Shown here piece by piece: positions 5,067 through 8,066 of a stretch of DNA of 8,066 nt. Origin of the DNA: Thiohalospira sp051745535 (GTDB lineage: Bacteria > Pseudomonadota > Gammaproteobacteria > Thiohalospirales > Thiohalospiraceae); contig JBNJED010000068.1 in the NCBI GenBank assembly GCA_051745535.1, positions 1-8,066 of the forward strand. The letters are read 5' to 3'. Positions within the stretch are counted from its first letter, which is position 1; each line of letters opens with the position of its first letter. The notes under the pieces were generated by a model, which was given only the letters and a program-made list of their open reading frames with translations, ran no database searches and was not told the origin of the DNA. The translations under genes and the position numbers were made by a program.

Positions 5067-6548
5067 ATGAAACAGTCCATCCAGCTGCGCCTGGGGCAGC
5101 AGCTCACCATGACGCCGCAACTGCAGCAGGCCATCCGGCTGCTGCAGCTCTCCTCCGTGGAGCTCCAGACGGAGATCCAGGAGGCGCTGGAGTCCAACCT
5201 CATGCTCGAGAGCGGCGACGAGGCCGCCGACGAGGGGGATCCGGGCGAGGCCAGCGCGGAGTCCGGTGAGGGCAGCGAGACCGCCGCTCGCAGCGAGGAC
5301 AACGAGGTCGGGACCACCGGCGACTCCCTCCCCGACGACCTGCCCGTGGACACCAGCTGGGACGACATCTACGAGCCCGGCTCCGGCGCGGGCTCCGGTA
5401 CCGCCCCCGCCGGCGAGGAGGGCGAGTACACCGTCCAGAACAGCGCCCCGGAGGACCTCCACGACCACCTCCTGTGGCAGCTGAACATGTCCCACCTGAC
5501 CCCGCGGGACACCCTCATCGGCGAGGCGGTCATCGACGCGGTGGGCGACGACGGCTACCTCACCGCCGACCTGGCGGAGCTGGGCGAGGCCATCGCCCCC
5601 GATCTGCCGGATATCGAGACCGACGAGATCCGCGCCGTCCTCCACCAGATCCAGAACTTCGACCCGCCCGGCATCGCCGCCGCCGACCTGCGCGAGAGCC
5701 TGCTGTTGCAGCTCGACCAGCTCGCCGCCGATCCCGATCCGCCGGCGGGGCTGGCCACCGCCCGGGCCATCGTGGCCGACCACTTCGACCTCCTGGGCCG
5801 GCGCGACTTCAACCAGCTCCAGCGCCGGCTCCATCTCGACGAGGCGGGGCTCGCCGATATCCTCCGCCTCATCCAGTCCCTGAACCCGCGGCCCGGCGGC
5901 CAGATCACCGCCAGCGAGCCGGAGTACGTCACCCCCGACGTCATCGTCCGCCGCGACCGGGGCCGCTGGCGGGTGGAGCTCAACCCCGAGGTAGCGCCGC
6001 GGCTGCGCATCAACACCGAGTATGCCGACCTCATCCGGCGCGGCGACCAGAGCGACGACGCCACCTATCTGCGCAACCACCTCCAGGAGGCACGCTGGTT
6101 CCTCAAGAGCCTGCAGAGCCGCAACGAGACCCTGCTCAAGGTGGCCACCAGCATCGTCGAGCACCAGCGCGACTTCCTGGAACAGGGCGAGGAGGCCATG
6201 AAGCCGCTGGTCCTGCGCGACATCGCCGAGGAGGTGGAGATGCACGAATCCACCATCTCCCGGGTGACCACGCGCAAGTACATGCTCACCCCGCGCGGGG
6301 TCTTCGAGCTCAAGTACTTCTTCTCCAGCCACGTGGGGACCAACGAGGGCGGCGAGGCCTCCTCCACCGCCATCCAGGCGCGCATCCGCCGGCTCATCGA
6401 GGCCGAGGAGACGCGCAAGCCATTGAGTGACAGCCGGATTGCGCGCATCCTCGCCGACGAGGGCTTCCAGGTCGCGCGACGCACCGTGGCCAAGTACCGG
6501 GAGGGCATGCAGATCCCGCCCTCCAATGAACGGCGGCGGCTCACCTAG
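5067..6548 (+). CDS. rpoN: RNA polymerase sigma-54 factor RpoN
   Basis: RpoN directs RNA polymerase to -24/-12 promoters, which are opened only by AAA+ activators (nitrogen, motility and other regulons). It has 493 residues, slightly longer than the 477 of E. coli. Region I (1-48) is the Gln/Leu-rich activator-interaction segment, beginning MKQSIQLRLGQQLTMTPQLQ. Region II (about 49-125) is an acidic, Gly/Ser-rich linker with 22 Asp/Glu and a single Arg by my count, ending in a GSGAGSGTAPAG stretch. The core-binding region follows from about 125 to 300. The helix-turn-helix lies at about 384-404 (RDIAEEVEMHESTISRVTTRKY), followed by FFSSHV. The RpoN box ARRTVAKYRE, which reads the -24 element, is at 470-479. 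The upstream ribosome binding site is poor (GGGG at 5051-5054, 12 nt away), but the start agrees with the conserved N-terminus. hpf follows after 46 nt. Confidence 0.98.
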   Translation: MKQSIQLRLGQQLTMTPQLQQAIRLLQLSSVELQTEIQEALESNLMLESGDEAADEGDPGEASAESGEGSETAARSEDNEVGTTGDSLPDDLPVDTSWDDIYEPGSGAGSGTAPAGEEGEYTVQNSAPEDLHDHLLWQLNMSHLTPRDTLIGEAVIDAVGDDGYLTADLAELGEAIAPDLPDIETDEIRAVLHQIQNFDPPGIAAADLRESLLLQLDQLAADPDPPAGLATARAIVADHFDLLGRRDFNQLQRRLHLDEAGLADILRLIQSLNPRPGGQITASEPEYVTPDVIVRRDRGRWRVELNPEVAPRLRINTEYADLIRRGDQSDDATYLRNHLQEARWFLKSLQSRNETLLKVATSIVEHQRDFLEQGEEAMKPLVLRDIAEEVEMHESTISRVTTRKYMLTPRGVFELKYFFSSHVGTNEGGEASSTAIQARIRRLIEAEETRKPLSDSRIARILADEGFQVARRTVAKYREGMQIPPSNERRRLT

Positions 6549-6557
6549 GACCGCCGC
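6533..6557 (+). repeat. Short GC-rich inverted repeat across the rpoN stop
   Basis: GCGGCGG (6533-6539) can pair with CCGCCGC (6551-6557) around an 11-nt loop that contains the rpoN TAG (6546-6548). It may adjust rpoN-hpf read-through or mRNA processing. With triplet-repeat arms in a 70% GC genome it could also be coincidence. Confidence 0.3.
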
Positions 6558-6594
6558 TGGCAACAACGCATCCACCGACAGGGGATTTGAAACC

Positions 6595-6903
6595 ATGCAG
6601 CAGCTCGACATCACCGGCCACCACGTAGAGATCACCGATGCCCTGCGCAGCTACGTCCAGGAGAAGATGGAGCGGCTGGTCCGGCACGGCGACGGCATCG
6701 GCAATGCCCACGTGGTCCTGAACGTGGAGCCCCACCAGCGCCAGCAGGCGGAGGCCACCCTCCACGTCAGCGGCGCCGACCTCCACGCCGAGGCCGAGTC
6801 GGATGACCTCTACGCGGCCATCGACGCGCTCATCGACAAGCTCGACCGCCAGCTCACCAAGCACCGCGACAAGCTCCAAGACAAGCACCATGGCAAGGGC
6901 TGA
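6595..6903 (+). CDS. hpf: Ribosome hibernation-promoting factor, short form (HPF/YhbH)
   Basis: HPF binds the 30S decoding region and stabilises inactive 100S ribosome dimers in stationary phase or starvation. The 102-residue protein is the short form (E. coli HPF has 95) and lacks the C-terminal dimerisation domain of long HPFs. The S30AE fold is recognisable: QLDITGHHVEITDALRSYVQ at 3-22, then KMERLVRHGDGIGNAHVVLN, ATLHVSGADLHAEAESDDLYAAIDALIDKL at about 54-83, and a basic Lys/His tail (QLTKHRDKLQDKHHGKG). The start has AGGGGA at 6580-6585, 9 nt upstream. Position directly after rpoN is the classic gammaproteobacterial arrangement. The 3' end overlaps ptsN by 14 nt if ptsN starts at 6890. 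Confidence 0.95.
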   Translation: MQQLDITGHHVEITDALRSYVQEKMERLVRHGDGIGNAHVVLNVEPHQRQQAEATLHVSGADLHAEAESDDLYAAIDALIDKLDRQLTKHRDKLQDKHHGKG

Positions 6904-7387
6904 AGTGAGCCACTCCACCGGCGACGGCGCGGCCGCCCTGGACCTGGGCGAGATCCTCGACCCCGCCCGGATCGCGGTGGACGTCGAGGCCGCCAGCAAG
7001 AAGCGGACCCTGGAGACCGTGGCCGACCTCCTCTCCGGCGGCGGCCTCTCCCGGGATGCCATCTTCGACGCCCTGCTGGGGCGGGAGCGGCTGGGCTCCA
7101 CCGGCCTCGGCCAGGGGGTCGCCCTGCCCCACGGCCGGGTCCCGGGCAACGACCGGACCCTGGGCGCCTTCATCCGCCTGGACAACGGCGTCGACTTCGA
7201 CGCCCAGGACCAGCAGCCGGTGGACCTGGTCTTCGGCCTGGTGGTCCCGGAGGCGTCCACGGAGACCCACCTCCAGACCCTGGCCGCCATCGCCCGGCTG
7301 TTCAGCGACGAATCCGTCTGCCAGCAGCTGCGCGAGGCGGATTCCGCCGTCCAGGCCCACCGACTGCTCGTGGGCGGGGCCGGCTGA
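6890..7387 (+). CDS. ptsN: Nitrogen-regulatory PTS enzyme IIA (EIIA-Ntr)
   Basis: PtsN is the terminal phospho-acceptor of the nitrogen phosphotransferase system (EI-Ntr, NPr, EIIA-Ntr). It regulates potassium transport, nitrogen and envelope stress responses rather than carrying a sugar. From ATG 6890 it has 165 residues (163 in E. coli). The phosphorylated histidine is H81 in GVALPHGR, and a second conserved His is H127 in ETHLQTLA. The N-terminal LDLGEILDPARI and SKKRTLETVADLL match the family start. The start is uncertain: ATG 6890 has no good ribosome binding site, while the in-frame GTG at 6905 has AAGGG at 6895-6899, 5 nt upstream, avoids the hpf overlap and gives 160 residues, closer to the E. 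coli N-terminus. hprK follows after one base. Confidence 0.95.
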   Translation: MARAEVSHSTGDGAAALDLGEILDPARIAVDVEAASKKRTLETVADLLSGGGLSRDAIFDALLGRERLGSTGLGQGVALPHGRVPGNDRTLGAFIRLDNGVDFDAQDQQPVDLVFGLVVPEASTETHLQTLAAIARLFSDESVCQQLREADSAVQAHRLLVGGAG

Positions 7388-7388
7388 G

Positions 7389-8066
7389 ATGGAGCGGGGC
7401 GTCGGTGTCGGCGATCTCCTGCGCCTGGCCGGCGAGCCCCTGGGACTGCGTCGGCTGAACACGGCCAGCGCCGACCCCCTCTGCCGGCTGGAGGTGGACG
7501 ACGACACCGCCCTGGTGGGCCCCTTCAACCCGGTCCGCCCCCCCTGCATCCAGGTGGTGGGCACGGTGGAACGGGACTACCTCGCCGACCTGGGCAAGAA
7601 CTCCCTGGCCGACGCCGTCGCCAAGCTGGTCCGGCCGGAGGGCATCGTCATCCTCGCCGACGGCATCGAGGCGCCGTCGGCGGTGGCCGAACAGGCCGCC
7701 GCCACGGGGACCGCGCTACTGGCCAGCGACGCCTCCGCCCACACCGTGGTCAACCGCCTGCGCCACCTCCTGGCCCGGGATACCGCCCGGACCACCACCC
7801 TGCACGGCGTCTACCTGGAGGTCCTCGGGCTGGGGGTCCTGCTCACCGGCAGCAGCGCCGTGGGCAAGAGCGAGCTGGCCCTGGAACTCATCAGCCGCGG
7901 CCACCGACTGGTCGCCGATGACGCCCCGCGCTTCCGCCGCCTGGACCCGGAGACGGTGAACGGCCATTGCCCGGAGACCCTGCGCGGCTTCCTGGAGGTC
8001 CGCGGCCTCGGGGTGCTGGACATCCCGGCCATGTTCGGCGAGAGCGCCCTGAAGGCGAGCAAGAAC
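7389..8066 (+). CDS. hprK: HPr kinase/phosphorylase (3' truncated by the window)
   Basis: The first 226 residues of an HPr(Ser) kinase/phosphorylase are present; the frame is open to the right edge. The family phosphorylates a serine of HPr-like proteins and can reverse the reaction. The N-terminal domain (about 1-130) has a family-like GPFNPVRPPCIQVVG stretch near 44-58. The catalytic domain shows H139 in LHGVYLEV, the P-loop GSSAVGKS at 154-161 with K160, VADD at 175-178 and the signature EVRGLGVLDI at 203-212. These fall one residue before the L. casei landmarks as I recall them (H140, K161, D178/D179). The P-loop has Ala at 157 where Gly is usual. ATG 7389 lies one base after the ptsN stop (TGAGATG). 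E. coli lacks hprK and has rapZ after ptsN. Lineages with hprK here often carry rapZ, an EIIA-Man-like gene, ptsH and ptsI beyond it, outside this window. Confidence 0.93.
   Translation, partial: MERGVGVGDLLRLAGEPLGLRRLNTASADPLCRLEVDDDTALVGPFNPVRPPCIQVVGTVERDYLADLGKNSLADAVAKLVRPEGIVILADGIEAPSAVAEQAAATGTALLASDASAHTVVNRLRHLLARDTARTTTLHGVYLEVLGLGVLLTGSSAVGKSELALELISRGHRLVADDAPRFRRLDPETVNGHCPETLRGFLEVRGLGVLDIPAMFGESALKASKN

Noticed and set aside
5007..6635. 542-codon antisense open frame opposite rpoN
   Set aside because: It is fully antisense to a textbook sigma-54 gene, with biased Gly/Val/Leu/Ala composition that reflects the rpoN codons; no motif or ribosome binding site supports it.
1..8066. 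tRNA, rRNA, CRISPR, insertion sequence or phage signals
   Set aside because: No repeat-spacer pattern, transposase, terminal inverted repeats or structural RNA sequence was seen by reading; coding density is nearly complete and gene order is conserved. The check was by eye, so a short non-coding RNA in the lptB-rpoN gap cannot be excluded.

Overview
The window is a compact, high-GC stretch of roughly 70% G+C in which every gene lies on the + strand. It carries the classic gammaproteobacterial neighbourhood yrbG - kdsD - kdsC - lptC - lptA - lptB - rpoN - hpf - ptsN, followed by an HPr kinase gene (hprK) that runs off the right edge. Gene order and protein lengths match the E. coli lpt/rpoN region closely. 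The hprK gene (absent from E. coli), the very high GC and the acidic exported and linker segments point to a Chromatiales/Ectothiorhodospiraceae-like, probably halophilic gammaproteobacterium. That taxonomic guess is inference and not proven by the window.

Layout: (1) bases 1-140 are the 3' end of an unidentified gene that overlaps yrbG. (2) 137-1359 holds a CaCA-family cation antiporter (YrbG) and a 66-residue CxxC heavy-metal-associated (HMA) protein, joined by an ATGA overlap. (3) After a 73-nt gap with a possible promoter, 1433-4772 is one tightly coupled run, kdsD-kdsC-lptC-lptA-lptB, in which every junction overlaps. KdsD and KdsC make Kdo for the LPS inner core, and LptC, LptA and LptB are three parts of the transenvelope LPS transport bridge. 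(4) 4773-5066 is a 294-nt non-coding gap with a very strong GC-rich inverted repeat, a hairpin on the lptB stop codon and a plausible sigma70 -10 box. It looks like the boundary between two transcription units. (5) 5067-8066 holds rpoN (sigma-54), hpf (short ribosome hibernation factor), ptsN (EIIA-Ntr) and hprK (HPr kinase/phosphorylase, truncated by the window).

Together the window links LPS synthesis and export to the sigma-54/nitrogen-PTS regulatory block. This is mostly a conserved core locus, and no unknown defence or mobile system is visible. The points worth a second look are the HMA gene between yrbG and kdsD, a lysine-free and strongly acidic LptA, a 12-bp tandem duplication at the end of yrbG, the structured lptB-rpoN gap, and an HPr kinase with an altered P-loop. 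Long antisense open frames over kdsD and rpoN are judged to be shadows of GC-rich codon usage.
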